Origin: Mucilaginibacter rivuli | Lineage (GTDB): Bacteria; Bacteroidota; Bacteroidia; Sphingobacteriales; Sphingobacteriaceae | Reading direction: 5' to 3' | DNA: 64,000 nt | NCBI RefSeq assembly: GCF_019391655.1 | Contig: NZ_JAHXPQ010000003.1 | Location: 124,001 to 188,000, forward strand | The notes under the pieces: generated by a model | Databases searched by the model: none | What the model saw: the letters and a program-made list of their open reading frames with translations, nothing else | Told to the model about the DNA's origin: nothing | Program-made: the position numbers and the translations under genes | Shown: piece by piece, positions 28,301-37,139 of the stretch | Layout: each line of letters starts with the position of its first letter | How positions within the stretch are numbered: position 1 is the first letter of the stretch

Positions 28301-28882
28301 GTGGGTATTCATGTTATCACTTATAAATTTACCTCCACGTTTGGTTGTGTTGATTCGCTTACGCAGCCAATTACAGTACTCACCAGCCCGAGAGCTGATG
28401 CAGGCGAAACACTTTATGTACTGGAAGGCAAAAGCGTAGTTTTGAAACCAACCGTATCAGGCAATAATTTAACGTTTAGCTGGGATCCATCCGAAACACT
28501 GAGCCGGAGCGATGTGCTGAACCCTGTGGCAAAACCTACTGAAACTACAAAGTATACCCTAACGGTATCAAACGGAACGTGTGAAGATACCAGCAGTGTA
28601 CGCGTAGTGGTACTCAGAATGCCAATAATACCCAATACTTTTACGCCTAATGCCGATGGTACAAACGATACATGGTTTATAAAGTACCTTGCCGATTATC
28701 CAAAAGCAACCATACAGATATTTAACCGTTATGGCACACAGATATACTATTCGTTAGGATACGGAAAACCATGGGATGGTACTTATAATGGCACGCCGGT
28801 ACCTGTTGGTACATACTATTATAGCATATCGCCAAAAAACGGGCAGATCAACTTTGCCGGATCGGTAACCGTGATCAGATAA
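25304..28882 (+). CDS. IgGFc-binding-like PKD protein, T9SS type B sorting domain
   Basis: 1192-residue cell-surface or secreted protein. Signal peptide about 1-24 (ends TSAQ). Residues about 25-460 resemble the IgGFc-binding-protein N-terminal family (AGTEFWSVFPTHQPN, then a beta-rich region). Three clear PKD domains follow at about 576-660, 665-750 and 752-833, recognised by WDFGDPN, WFFGDGS and WDFGDIN and the closing GCQ or GCT. A further Ig-like part lies at 841-1100. Residues about 1106-1192 are a gliding-motility-associated C-terminal domain (IPNTFTPNADGTNDTW, then TYNGTPVPVGTYYYSI), the type B signal for type IX secretion. Likely an adhesin. Confidence 0.9.
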   Translation: MLKHCCYWFIGILIMMISVHGTSAQSISNAGTEFWSVFPTHQPNSSTELATNSIFITSSQASSGVVTCGTFSTTFSVTPNTVVEVPIPRAISYINATEGNTVLKNRAIHIVVDAGKPKVVVYSHIFAGKRSAASLILPKDALSQKYFSMNYQELNQQSPEGQNYIAIVATQANTTVHIKRGTTELVPGGVTLTNVNDVYEYLVTPDLTGVSVSVDTLNSACKSFAMFSGSSGAYISTATCSPASLDPLFQQCYPIESWGMAYGFVPFSTNSPNFTFPVRTVGQYARIVAKDDNTVVRIDGTAVATLNSGQFYTTPSPLQSASYITGSKPISVAQYALTQACATTGRGVGYSDPDMVILNPINYNIKNITVYSSTKQVIEEEYINVLIKTSAAASFRINNAVPTGSFFAMPTLPGYSYMQLDLTKLNTGGTKSFNLTADDGFNAIAYGFGNVESYSYSAGTSLASSQTVSTIKSSDNTVIDSACVNENFFFKLTLPFKSPQITWNMDPADAPVVQTSPTAKADTTNGIISYLYTLPKTPAYNTAGSHKYNISAQYPTTQGGCATGSQDISGTFFVVPLPVVSFTHTPEACHSIIDFKDKSTSQVGSVNQYLWDFGDPNNKLSSNTSTLANPIHAYADSGLYYVKETVTSTTGCQTFKIDTVRILQHITLDFSTPNLNCSNSAVTFTDQSTTIDFTVVTRKWFFGDGSSDIVNNGPTVSHQYLKSGNYNVKLVLVSNTGCQSDTITKQVVISASPIAKFNIPGVCAKDSYAQFIDESAMSDNSTVTFKYHWDFGDINNSAHTDTSSQQFPKYYYNTIGKYTVTLTITAPSGCTDVTQKTFEINGGTPKADFDIINTGPVCSGQPVMILNKSTVAPGVITKIEIFYDNVNQPTVKTIIDTPGRFEGNIFSHVYTLYNRLPDSKDYDIKLKAYSGGVCVDSLTRTVTILPVPKVKFDALDKICFLATPVQLTQGSETTGIQGTGTYSGDGVSLGGLFNPAIAGVGIHVITYKFTSTFGCVDSLTQPITVLTSPRADAGETLYVLEGKSVVLKPTVSGNNLTFSWDPSETLSRSDVLNPVAKPTETTKYTLTVSNGTCEDTSSVRVVVLRMPIIPNTFTPNADGTNDTWFIKYLADYPKATIQIFNRYGTQIYYSLGYGKPWDGTYNGTPVPVGTYYYSISPKNGQINFAGSVTVIR

Positions 28883-28894
28883 CTAATAAGCTCA

Positions 28895-28913
28895 GGCAGG
28901 TTTTAATCCTGCC
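28895..28913. terminator. hairpin between convergent gene ends
   Basis: GGCAGG (28895-28900) / CCTGCC (28908-28913); it overlaps the last codons of the dCMP deaminase. No T-tract, so weak. Confidence 0.4.
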
Positions 28914-29379
28914 CTTCAATATCCGGGCTAAACTTACGTGCCTCTACGCCAAATTTGTTTAAAAAATCAACACCTTCATCAGATGGTATCTTTTTATACT
29001 CTGCATATGAGTATTTAAAATAGACTTTTTTTATACCTGCCGAAAAGATCAGCCGCGCGCAAGGCAGGCATGGTGATAAAGTAGTATACAACGTTGATCC
29101 GGCAAGGTTAGCACCATTTTTAGTGGCGAACAATATGGCATTCTCTTCAGCATGCAAAGCGAGCGAGCAACTGCCCTTTGAGTCGCGCGCGCAGCCCTCT
29201 TCGGGCCATTCTTCATCGCAGTTATGGGTGCCTGATGGCGGGCCATTATAGCCAATAGATATAATGCGGGTATCTTTAGCCAAAACCGCACCTACCTGTG
29301 CCTTTACACAGTGGGAGCGCTTAGCCAGGTCGAGCGCGAGGCTCATAAAAATATCATCGAAACTTGGTTTAGCAATCAT
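28903..29379 (-). CDS. deoxycytidylate (dCMP) deaminase
   Basis: Zinc enzyme converting dCMP to dUMP for dTTP synthesis. 158 residues, normal for the family. The zinc site is complete: His76 and the proton-shuttle Glu78 in HAEENA, and Cys104/Cys107 in PCLPCA. The Cys-rich insertion (THNCDEEWPEEGCAR, 51-65) is found in the dCMP deaminase/ComEB type. Start ATG at 29377-29379, 29 nt after the end of the sugar transporter, so perhaps co-transcribed. Confidence 0.94.
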   Translation of the reverse strand: MIAKPSFDDIFMSLALDLAKRSHCVKAQVGAVLAKDTRIISIGYNGPPSGTHNCDEEWPEEGCARDSKGSCSLALHAEENAILFATKNGANLAGSTLYTTLSPCLPCARLIFSAGIKKVYFKYSYAEYKKIPSDEGVDFLNKFGVEARKFSPDIEGQD

Positions 29380-29408
29380 GTGATCTGAAATACGTAAAAA
29401 TTCTGGAT

Positions 29409-30716
29409 CTACTTTTTACGGAATTGGCTCAGACCGGCTTTATGCCCGGCTACTGAATAATATAAAATATAGAGATAGCACGGCACCATCAGTAAAAAGA
29501 ATACCCACTGAAAATTATATCTTTCTTTTAAAAAGCCAAACGCGAGCGGTAAAAGCGCACCGCCGGCAATTCCCATAATAAGCATGGCCGAGCCGGTTTC
29601 GGTAAACTTACCAAGGCCCCGTATTGCCATCGGGAAAATAGCGGGCCACATTAAAGCATTGGCTAAACCTAAAGCAGCCACAAAACCTACAGATATGTAA
29701 CCCGTAGTAAGTAGTGCACCCAAGGCAAATACAATTCCCAACAAAGCTGATATTTTAAGGCTTTTTTCTTGCGAGATAAATTTAGGTATAGCAATAATTC
29801 CGGCTACATAACCAAACAGCATAGCAACCAGTGTAAAGGAGGTGAAATACTTGGTTTCATCTAAGGGCAAGCCAAAACTTTTGCCGTAGGTACCTATCGC
29901 ATCACCAGCCATAACCTCAACCCCTACATACAAAAACAGGCAGATAACACCTAAAATCAGGTGTGGGAACTGAAAGATGGTGGTTTTACTTACATGTTCA
30001 TCAACCGCCTCGGCATTGGCTTCTGTAACATCAATATCAGGTAACGATGAGCGCCGCGCCCAAATGGCTAACAGAACCAATACAACGGCCATTACCGCAT
30101 ACGGAACAATTACACGGCTTGCCAGTTCATCCAAAAGGTGACTGCGGGTTGCGGCATCTGTAGCGGCATTTATTTGAGTTTCTAATGCCGATGCGTTCTT
30201 TAACAGAATAGCACTTAAAATTATAGGGCTTAAAATACCGGCCAGTTTATTACAAATACCCATTATACTGATGCGTTGCGCGGCACTTTCAATTGGCCCT
30301 ACAATGCTGATGTAAGGGTTTGACGCTGTTTGAAGCAATGAAAGACCCGCACCTTGAACAAATAATCCCGTAAGGAACAAAGCGAAGCTACGGCTATTTG
30401 CCGCCGGGATAAATATTATGGCTCCTATTGCCATTACCAGCAAACCGAGCGCCATACCATTTTTTAAACCTGTAGCTTTCAATATCCACGATGAGGGTAT
30501 GGCCAGAAAAAAATAGGCCATATAAAATGCAAATGTTACAAAAAAGGCCTGGGCATCTGTTTTTAAGTTACATGCAAGTTTTAAAAAAGGTATTAACGTT
30601 CCGTTTAGCCAGGTTACAAAACCAAATATTGAAAACAATATGCCAATGACTACAATAGCGTTGGAGTTATTGGTTTTTGAAGATGTATCATTATTAATAG
30701 GTAACGTGGCTGCCAT
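29409..30716 (-). CDS. FucP/GluP-like sugar:H+ symporter (MFS)
   Basis: 435-residue, 12-helix major facilitator family protein. It resembles the FHS/FucP and glucose/galactose permease group, as in FGFVTWLNGTLIPFLKLACNLKT at the first helix, and GLFVQGAGLSLLQTASNPYISIVGP in the helix 4-5 region, both typical of FucP. The ATG at 30714-30716 is preferred to the in-frame TTG three codons upstream. A promoter match (30751-30782) and a palindromic operator-like site (30789-30809) precede it. The sugar transported is not identifiable. Confidence 0.9.
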   Translation of the reverse strand: MAATLPINNDTSSKTNNSNAIVVIGILFSIFGFVTWLNGTLIPFLKLACNLKTDAQAFFVTFAFYMAYFFLAIPSSWILKATGLKNGMALGLLVMAIGAIIFIPAANSRSFALFLTGLFVQGAGLSLLQTASNPYISIVGPIESAAQRISIMGICNKLAGILSPIILSAILLKNASALETQINAATDAATRSHLLDELASRVIVPYAVMAVVLVLLAIWARRSSLPDIDVTEANAEAVDEHVSKTTIFQFPHLILGVICLFLYVGVEVMAGDAIGTYGKSFGLPLDETKYFTSFTLVAMLFGYVAGIIAIPKFISQEKSLKISALLGIVFALGALLTTGYISVGFVAALGLANALMWPAIFPMAIRGLGKFTETGSAMLIMGIAGGALLPLAFGFLKERYNFQWVFFLLMVPCYLYILYYSVAGHKAGLSQFRKK

Positions 30717-30750
30717 AGCAATCAAAAAGTTTTAAAGTTTACAATGTGTT

Positions 30751-30782
30751 CAAAGCTAAACTTACACAATAAATTTAAACAA
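30751..30782 (-). promoter_or_regulatory. promoter of sugar transporter gene
   Basis: TAGCTTTG (30751-30758) fits TAnnTTTG; TTG (30780-30782) is 21 nt upstream. The box is 34 nt from the ATG. Confidence 0.6.
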
Positions 30783-30788
30783 GCACTG

Positions 30789-30809
30789 AATAAAATACTG
30801 TATTTTATT
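30789..30809. promoter_or_regulatory. operator-like palindrome AATAAAATAC-T-GTATTTTATT
   Basis: Perfect 10-bp arms with a single central base, directly upstream of the -33 element of the transporter promoter and between divergent genes. Its form suits a dimeric regulator. No regulator gene is adjacent. Confidence 0.5.
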
Positions 30810-30856
30810 TAAAAGTTGCATATTCGCATTCTGTGAATTACCAAAGGCTATAATTA

Positions 30857-31498
30857 ATGATAGAAGCCATTATAACAGGCATCGGGTTCGGGCTGGTACT
30901 TTCGGTTTTAACCGGGCCGGTTTTTTTTGCATTAATTAAAACCAGTATCGAGAAAGGTTTTCACGCCGGCGTGGCTATGGCCCTGGGCGTAGTTACCAGC
31001 GATATGGTTTTTATAGGCGCCATTCTGTTCGGGTCGCAGCTTATCAGTATTAATGTTGATACCAAAATAGTGGGTATGGTGGGCAGTTCCATCCTGTTTA
31101 CCATTGGCGTGTACTATATTTTTAAGAAAGCCGAGATCAGCTACAACCAAACCCCCGTGAAGGCCAACCGAGCGGGTTTTTTTTTGAAAGGCTTTTTGAT
31201 GTGCATCTTCAATCCTACCCTGTTATTTCATTGGATAACGGTAATTGGGGCGGCAAGTACCTATTACCCTGCCGATGCGCCCAACAGGCGCTTAATGATA
31301 GGCATTATGTTTATCACCATACTGTCGGTACAGTTCTCGCTCGATACTACCAAAGCGTTTTTTGCCAACAAACTCCGCGATAGGATCTCCGAAAAATCAG
31401 TCCACCGCTTAAACCAGGTTGCCGGTATCGCGCTTATTATTGCCGCGTTAGTACTGGTGGATAAATTGGTTACACATGTGGTGTTTGGGGTGAGGTAG
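30857..31498 (+). CDS. LysE-family transporter
   Basis: 213 residues with about six membrane helices. Family word GPVFFALIKTSIEKGFHAG at about 21-39 (the LysE/RhtB opening GP-x-x-F-x-x-x-x-x-x-x-x-x-G), a re-entrant repeat in the middle, and CIFNPTLLFHW (about 117-127). LysE members export amino acids. The substrate is unknown. Divergent from the sugar transporter. Confidence 0.9.
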   Translation: MIEAIITGIGFGLVLSVLTGPVFFALIKTSIEKGFHAGVAMALGVVTSDMVFIGAILFGSQLISINVDTKIVGMVGSSILFTIGVYYIFKKAEISYNQTPVKANRAGFFLKGFLMCIFNPTLLFHWITVIGAASTYYPADAPNRRLMIGIMFITILSVQFSLDTTKAFFANKLRDRISEKSVHRLNQVAGIALIIAALVLVDKLVTHVVFGVR

Positions 31499-31518
31499 GT
31501 TTATTTCTAACTTAGGAT

Positions 31519-31896
31519 ATGAAAAAAGTCGTCCTTATCATTCCTATTATCCTAATGTGTCTTACATCGTGCTTTGATGTTAGTCACAAAGAAATTCATT
31601 TAACAAGGAACTTTGCCCTGATACATAATGAAGGAGATTCTACCAATTATTATTCGGTTTGCGAAGTAGACGGAAATTTCAGCAACCCGATAGTAGAAAA
31701 CAAAGCAATAGCTGTATATAATGATTCTTTGAATATCTTATTCAAAACAATCAATTGGAAAAAGGATACTGATTTTCATTATATAATACTAAACCAAAAA
31801 CCATCCCTGCCTTTTGCAGTCCTTAAATTATCAAAGTCGGAGTTTTTGGAAAAGCTTAAATTATGTCCAGAATGCAAGAAAGTTACAATAAAGTAA
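31519..31896 (+). CDS. hypothetical small lipoprotein
   Basis: 125 residues. Lipoprotein signal with Cys in LTSCFD at about 18. The mature part looks all-beta, with a CPECKK dyad at 116-119 that could bind metal. It starts 20 nt after LysE and has a one-mismatch -7 box (TAACTTAG) just before it, so promoter or operon status is open. No family recognised. The following spacer (31897-32106) holds no gene. Confidence 0.68.
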   Translation: MKKVVLIIPIILMCLTSCFDVSHKEIHLTRNFALIHNEGDSTNYYSVCEVDGNFSNPIVENKAIAVYNDSLNILFKTINWKKDTDFHYIILNQKPSLPFAVLKLSKSEFLEKLKLCPECKKVTIK

Positions 31897-32106
31897 TCCA
31901 TCCCCGCTACCGCAAGGGTCCTCCCTTGTGGTAAACTTGACAGGTAGGCAATCGGCAGTAATTAAGCGCCCCTGTTGTTCTGAATTTACTATCCTCGACC
32001 CCAAAGACCAGTAATTTGTAATCCCTCCCCAACAAAAAAACCAGAACCAAGCTAAGCTCAATTCCGGCTATTTATACTTTTAACATTCTACTTTAAACTC
32101 CAAAAC

Positions 32107-34014
32107 CTACATATAAGCCCTTTGGTTCTTCCCCTCCATCCAGTTTACAAAGGCGCGGTTAACCACCTTATTACCACCTGCAGTTGGGTAATTACCACTA
32201 AAGTACCAATCGCCTTTATGGTCGGGACAAGCTTTGTGCAGGTTATCTAAGGTTTGATAAATTACTTTTATCTCAGCCTTTATCCCTTTTGGTGTGATGA
32301 TCTGGGCAATACGGTCAGATATTTCCTGGTCGGTAAAAGGAGCGTAAATCTCTTTTACATAGTTTTCTACTTCTTCCTTTGGCAAGCTTGAGCTTTCCTT
32401 ACATTTCTGATAAACATCAGCAATGATCTGGTAGCGGCCGCTGTCTTTCAGCAAGGCTATAGCAGCTTCAAATGCCACAAACTCGCCCATGCGCGACATA
32501 TCTATACCATAACAATCAGGGTAACGTATCTGCGGCGCAGATGATACCACTACTATCTTTTTCGGCCCCAGCCTGTCCAGTATTTTTAAAATACTTTGCT
32601 TCAGCGTAGTGCCGCGAACGATAGAATCATCTAAAGCCACAAGGCTATCCGTGCCTGCTTTTACAACGCCATATGTTGTATCATAAACATGTGCCACCAT
32701 TTCGCTACGGTCGGCATCCTGCGTAATAAATGTGCGCAGTTTTACATCCTTTATAGCTATTTTTTCAAAACGTGGAGCCATTTTTAAAACGCGGGTCAGC
32801 TCCTCGTCGGTAATTTTATCGGCACGGTTCAGCAGTATTTCGCGCTGGCGCTGTTTAACGTGTTTTTGTATCCCTTCAGCCAATCCATAATAGGCAACTT
32901 CGGCTGTGTTAGGAATATAAGAGAATACCGTATTTTCAACATCCTGATCTACCGCTTGCAATATCTGTTCGCAAAGCAGGCGGCCCAGTTGCTTACGTTC
33001 GCGGTAAATAGAGGCATCGCTTCCGCGCGAGAAATAGATCCGCTCAAAAGAGCATGCTTTCTTCTCCTTTGGCTCGCTGAACATCTCTTCGCTTATTTTA
33101 CCATTCTTTTTGATGATAAGCGCGTGGCCGGGTTTTACTTCCCTGATATCTTCGATAGGAACATTGAATGCAGTTTGTATGGCTGGGCGCTCCGAAGCGG
33201 CAATTACCACTTCATCATTATAATAATAAAACGCCGGGCGTATGCCTGCCGGGTCGCGCATGATAAAGGCATCGCCATGGCCAAAAATACCGCCAATGGT
33301 ATAACCACCATCCCAGTTCTTGGCTGATTTTTTTAACACCTTGGCCACATCCAGGTCGGTAGCTATCAGCTTACTGATCTCGGCGTTATCATCCAATCCC
33401 TCACGCTTATACTGATCAAACAAACCCTGAACTTCTGAATCTAAAAAGTGTCCTATTTTTTCCAGTACCGTTACGGTATCGGCTTTCTCTTTGGGGTGCT
33501 GACCAAGCTCATACAGTTGCTGTAACAGCTCATCAACGTTGGTCATGTTAAAATTACCGGCAATTACCAGGTTACGGGTCATCCAGTTATTTTGGCGCAG
33601 GAAAGGGTGACAATTCTCGACACTATTTTTGCCGTGTGTGCCATAACGTAAATGCCCTAACAAAACTTCGCCGGTAAAACTGACATTGTTTTTAAGCCAT
33701 TCGGCATCTGTCAGTTTTTCCGGCTGCTCTTTTTGTATATCGGCAAATTTCTTCTGAATATACTCAAATATGTCGGCTACGGCATTTTGCGCCATCGATC
33801 GGTGTCGGCTAATGTAGCGCTTACCGGGCTCTATATCGAGCTTTATGGTAGCTACGCCTGCCCCATCCTGGCCGCGGTTATGCTGCTTCTCCATCAGGAG
33901 GTACAGCTTATTTAAACCGTAGAGTGCGGTGCCGTATTTTTTTTGATAAAATGATAAGGGTTTTAAAAGACGGATAAATGCGATGCCGCATTCGTGTTTT
34001 ATCTGATCGCTCAT
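32107..34014 (-). CDS. amidophosphoribosyltransferase-like protein (long Bacteroidota type)
   Basis: Class II glutamine amidotransferase joined to a PRTase fold, as in PurF, which makes phosphoribosylamine from PRPP in purine synthesis. 635 residues, longer than standard PurF (about 470-510). The catalytic Cys is residue 9 (KHECGIAF); an 8-residue pro-peptide would have to be removed, as in Bacillus PurF. The PRPP loop VALDDSIVRGTT is intact near 480. The extra length comes from an N-domain insertion (about 95-220) and a C-terminal extension (about 560-635). Whether this is the purine enzyme or a specialised paralogue is unclear. Promoter at 34032-34061. Confidence 0.85.
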   Translation of the reverse strand: MSDQIKHECGIAFIRLLKPLSFYQKKYGTALYGLNKLYLLMEKQHNRGQDGAGVATIKLDIEPGKRYISRHRSMAQNAVADIFEYIQKKFADIQKEQPEKLTDAEWLKNNVSFTGEVLLGHLRYGTHGKNSVENCHPFLRQNNWMTRNLVIAGNFNMTNVDELLQQLYELGQHPKEKADTVTVLEKIGHFLDSEVQGLFDQYKREGLDDNAEISKLIATDLDVAKVLKKSAKNWDGGYTIGGIFGHGDAFIMRDPAGIRPAFYYYNDEVVIAASERPAIQTAFNVPIEDIREVKPGHALIIKKNGKISEEMFSEPKEKKACSFERIYFSRGSDASIYRERKQLGRLLCEQILQAVDQDVENTVFSYIPNTAEVAYYGLAEGIQKHVKQRQREILLNRADKITDEELTRVLKMAPRFEKIAIKDVKLRTFITQDADRSEMVAHVYDTTYGVVKAGTDSLVALDDSIVRGTTLKQSILKILDRLGPKKIVVVSSAPQIRYPDCYGIDMSRMGEFVAFEAAIALLKDSGRYQIIADVYQKCKESSSLPKEEVENYVKEIYAPFTDQEISDRIAQIITPKGIKAEIKVIYQTLDNLHKACPDHKGDWYFSGNYPTAGGNKVVNRAFVNWMEGKNQRAYM

Positions 34015-34031
34015 GGTGAGTAATAAGTCCG

Positions 34032-34061
34032 CAAAGTTACTACTTTATATCAATTACGAAA
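34032..34061 (-). promoter_or_regulatory. promoter of PurF-like gene
   Basis: TAACTTTG (34032-34039) matches TAnnTTTG exactly. A TTTC (34058-34061) lies 18 nt upstream as a -33 element with one mismatch. 17 nt separate the box from the ATG. Confidence 0.6.
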
Positions 34062-34234
34062 CATTTTTGACACCTTGGCTTAACAATTTCCAAACATTTT
34101 GGCACGTTTCAACAACAATATCCATGTTTAAACAACTAAATAGCAGAATTAACTTTCAGGTGTTAAAAAAATCCAAATTTTGCTAAAATCACACCCTGCA
34201 GGACAAAAAAAATCTATCCGCAAAATGTAAATTT

Positions 34235-35539
34235 TTAAAGCTTTTCGCCATGCTGGCTAATATCCAAACCTACAGCCTCCTCTTCAAGCGAAACACGCAG
34301 CGGCGATAACATATCTGTAATTTTTAAAAGAAGTAAAGAGCCAAAGAATGCAAATACAGATACGCCTACCAAAGCTTCACATTGTATCAAAAACAAATGT
34401 GTTTCGCCGAAGAACAAGCCGTTGCCGGTAATGTTGGCGCTGTTGATATTCTGATGCGCGAAAACACCGGTTAGTACCATGCCCACCATACCGCCAACAC
34501 CGTGACAAGGGAAAACATCTAAAGTATCATCAATTGTAGTACGTGTGCGCCACTCTACTACCAGGTTACTGATAGAGGCCGACACTAAACCAATAATAAG
34601 CGAGTGCGGTATAGATACAAAACCAGACGCCGGAGTAATGGCAACCAAACCTACTACAGCACCTATACAGGCGCCCATGGCACTTGGTTTGCGCCCCCGC
34701 GCCATATCAAAAAATATCCAGCTTACCGCCGCGGCGGCCGATGCTGTAGTACTGGTAGCAAGCGCGGTAACAGCCAGACCATTTGCTGCAAAAGCCGAAC
34801 CGGCATTAAAGCCAAACCAACCAAACCACAATAAGCCTGTGCCTATCATTACATAAGTAATGCGTGCGGGGGCGTGGTTCTGTTCGTTACGGCGTTTCAT
34901 GTACAGGGCCGATGCCAGTGCAGCCCAACCTGCCGACATGTGCACAACCGTACCGCCGGCAAAATCCAGCACACCTAATTTTGCTAAAAAGCCATCCGGG
35001 TGCCACGTAGAGTGTGCAAGCGGCGCGTAGATGAACACAAAGAATAAACAGATAAACAACAGGTACGAATTAAAACGGATACGCTCTGCAAAAGCACCTG
35101 TTATTAGCGCCGGTGTAATAATGGCAAACTTTAACTGGTACATGGCAAACAGCAATATTGGTATGGTTGGTGCTAATTTCCAGGTGGCATTACCTAACAT
35201 GCCTTTCATCATAAAAAAGGTTGAAGGATTACCTATTATACCATAAACAGTATCGCCAAAGGCCAGACTAAAGCCAAATACTACCCATATAACGGTAATT
35301 ACAGCCATACAGATAAAGCTTTGGAACATGGTAGATATCACATTCTTTTTGTTGACCATGCCCCCGTAAAAAAAGGCTAGCCCCGGTGTCATGATCAATA
35401 CTAAACCGGTTGCCGAAAGCATCCAGGCGGTATCGGCAGCATCAATATGAGCATTGGTGCTTGAAACATCAATTGATGGAAAAACAAGACAAAGCGCTGC
35501 AATAACAAGCAGGAAAGAAATAGGTATTAATTTTTTCAT
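34235..35539 (-). CDS. amt: ammonium transporter
   Basis: 434-residue Amt/MEP/Rh channel with a signal-like first segment and 11 helices. The two conserved pore histidines are present: GGTVVHMSAGWAAL (about 195-210) and PCHGVGGMVGMVLTG (about 345-360), along with the family word FFYGGMV and AGSAFAANG. The usual partner gene for PII protein (glnK/glnB) is not beside it. Single gene. Confidence 0.95.
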   Translation of the reverse strand: MKKLIPISFLLVIAALCLVFPSIDVSSTNAHIDAADTAWMLSATGLVLIMTPGLAFFYGGMVNKKNVISTMFQSFICMAVITVIWVVFGFSLAFGDTVYGIIGNPSTFFMMKGMLGNATWKLAPTIPILLFAMYQLKFAIITPALITGAFAERIRFNSYLLFICLFFVFIYAPLAHSTWHPDGFLAKLGVLDFAGGTVVHMSAGWAALASALYMKRRNEQNHAPARITYVMIGTGLLWFGWFGFNAGSAFAANGLAVTALATSTTASAAAAVSWIFFDMARGRKPSAMGACIGAVVGLVAITPASGFVSIPHSLIIGLVSASISNLVVEWRTRTTIDDTLDVFPCHGVGGMVGMVLTGVFAHQNINSANITGNGLFFGETHLFLIQCEALVGVSVFAFFGSLLLLKITDMLSPLRVSLEEEAVGLDISQHGEKL

Positions 35540-35624
35540 TTAACTCCGTTGTGTAAACGGCGCTAAATTATAAAAAAAGGAATTTTTTCTATAGATTAAA
35601 TAGAATTATATGACCAAAATCATA

Positions 35625-37133
35625 TTAAAGTTGCAAAAAGTTCAACATCTGGGGAAAAACACCGGTCAATAACAAGAAAGCACTTATAACACAAATGAAT
35701 ATCAGCAAATATTTGTGATTAACAATAAGATCATCGGCATGGTGGTCATTCTTTTTCAGGAACAGGTATAGTGGGATTTTGATGTAGTAAAACAAAGCTA
35801 TAACCGTGGTGGCAGCACCTGTTATAAGTAAAGCTAATAACCATACATTGGGGCTGTGCTGATATACATCATACACTGCCGAAAACACCAGGAGTTTACC
35901 ATTAAAACCCGCGCTAACGGGTAATCCCGCAAGTGATATCAATATCATAACAAAACAAACCGATGGCAGCGGGTAACGCAGGCCCACGCCTTTATAGCTA
36001 TCCAGTGTATGCGCGCCTATTTTATTTACATAATAGCTGCATAGCATTAACGCGCCAATATTGGCTATGGCATAAACCGCCAGATAAAACAATAATGCCG
36101 ATATGCCCTGCTCCGAAAAGGTAACCAAAGCCATCAACGCGAAACCGGTGTGGCCTATACTGGAATAGGCTAACAGCCGTTTTATATTGGTTTGCCAGAT
36201 AGCCGCAATGTTGCCCACAATAAGGGTTATTACACCAACAACAGATAACAGCAACCTAAAATCAAAAGCTGCCCAACTTGTGCTGAATACAAAAGGCGTT
36301 AAAAAGTTGATGAGCATACCCAACCCGGCAATTTTGGGTAAAGTAGAAAGGTAGGCAGTAACCGGTGTAGCGGCTCCCTGGTAAACATCGGGCACCCAAA
36401 AATGCATGGGTACAAACGATAGCTTGAACCCTATCCCCACCATAACCAACACCAATGCCAGCGAAACACTCAACGGGCTAACATGAATTAAATTCTGGAT
36501 AAAGCTATCGGCAAAAATATCGAGCGTGCCGCTAAAGCCATACAGCAGCGAGATGCCATACAGCATAATGGCTGATGCCACGGCGCCAAACAACACATAT
36601 TTCATACCGGCTTCGGTTGTTGTTTGTGTATCTGAGCGGTAAGCTACCATGAGGTATGATGCGATAGACACCATCTCGACAGCCAGATAAATGCTTAACA
36701 GGTTTACGGCCATCAGCATTAAATGCAAACCCAATACCGATGCTATAATGATGGAATACAAATCGCCAAGGCCCTTAAAATGCGCGCGCAAAGCTTTATC
36801 CCATGGGATGTAAATGAGTACCAAAATAGCCAGCGCATCAATAACCAACTTAAAGCAAACCGATGTACGGTGCAGCAACAACATTCCGTTAAACACAAAA
36901 TGCGATTCGCCAACCGGAACCAGTGGCAATTGCTGCAGCGCGGTAAACAATACTACCAGCATACCTATAATGGATACGGTTCGTGCTAAACCCGCCATTT
37001 TTTTACCCGCTATCAGGTCTGCCAGAAATACAATCAGGAAAAGTATACTTAAACCCAATTCCGGCACAAACCAGGGCATACTTTTCAGTATATCATCTAA
37101 CTGTGCCGGAATATGGTGTATCAAATTATTCAT
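35625..37133 (-). CDS. nuoN: NADH-quinone oxidoreductase subunit N
   Basis: Antiporter-like membrane subunit of complex I. 502 residues, about 14 helices, with the family's helix-5 Glu in YLAVEMVSIASYLM and the broken-helix Lys region VGIGFKLSFVPMHFWVPDVYQGA. Last gene of the nuo block; its ATG is 6 nt downstream of the DUF4139 gene stop. Confidence 0.95.
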   Translation of the reverse strand: MNNLIHHIPAQLDDILKSMPWFVPELGLSILFLIVFLADLIAGKKMAGLARTVSIIGMLVVLFTALQQLPLVPVGESHFVFNGMLLLHRTSVCFKLVIDALAILVLIYIPWDKALRAHFKGLGDLYSIIIASVLGLHLMLMAVNLLSIYLAVEMVSIASYLMVAYRSDTQTTTEAGMKYVLFGAVASAIMLYGISLLYGFSGTLDIFADSFIQNLIHVSPLSVSLALVLVMVGIGFKLSFVPMHFWVPDVYQGAATPVTAYLSTLPKIAGLGMLINFLTPFVFSTSWAAFDFRLLLSVVGVITLIVGNIAAIWQTNIKRLLAYSSIGHTGFALMALVTFSEQGISALLFYLAVYAIANIGALMLCSYYVNKIGAHTLDSYKGVGLRYPLPSVCFVMILISLAGLPVSAGFNGKLLVFSAVYDVYQHSPNVWLLALLITGAATTVIALFYYIKIPLYLFLKKNDHHADDLIVNHKYLLIFICVISAFLLLTGVFPQMLNFLQL

Positions 37134-37139
37134 TTGTTA

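Noticed and set aside
34015..34234. PII gene (glnK) next to amt
   Set aside because: The 220-nt spacer contains no ORF of that length or any PII motif.
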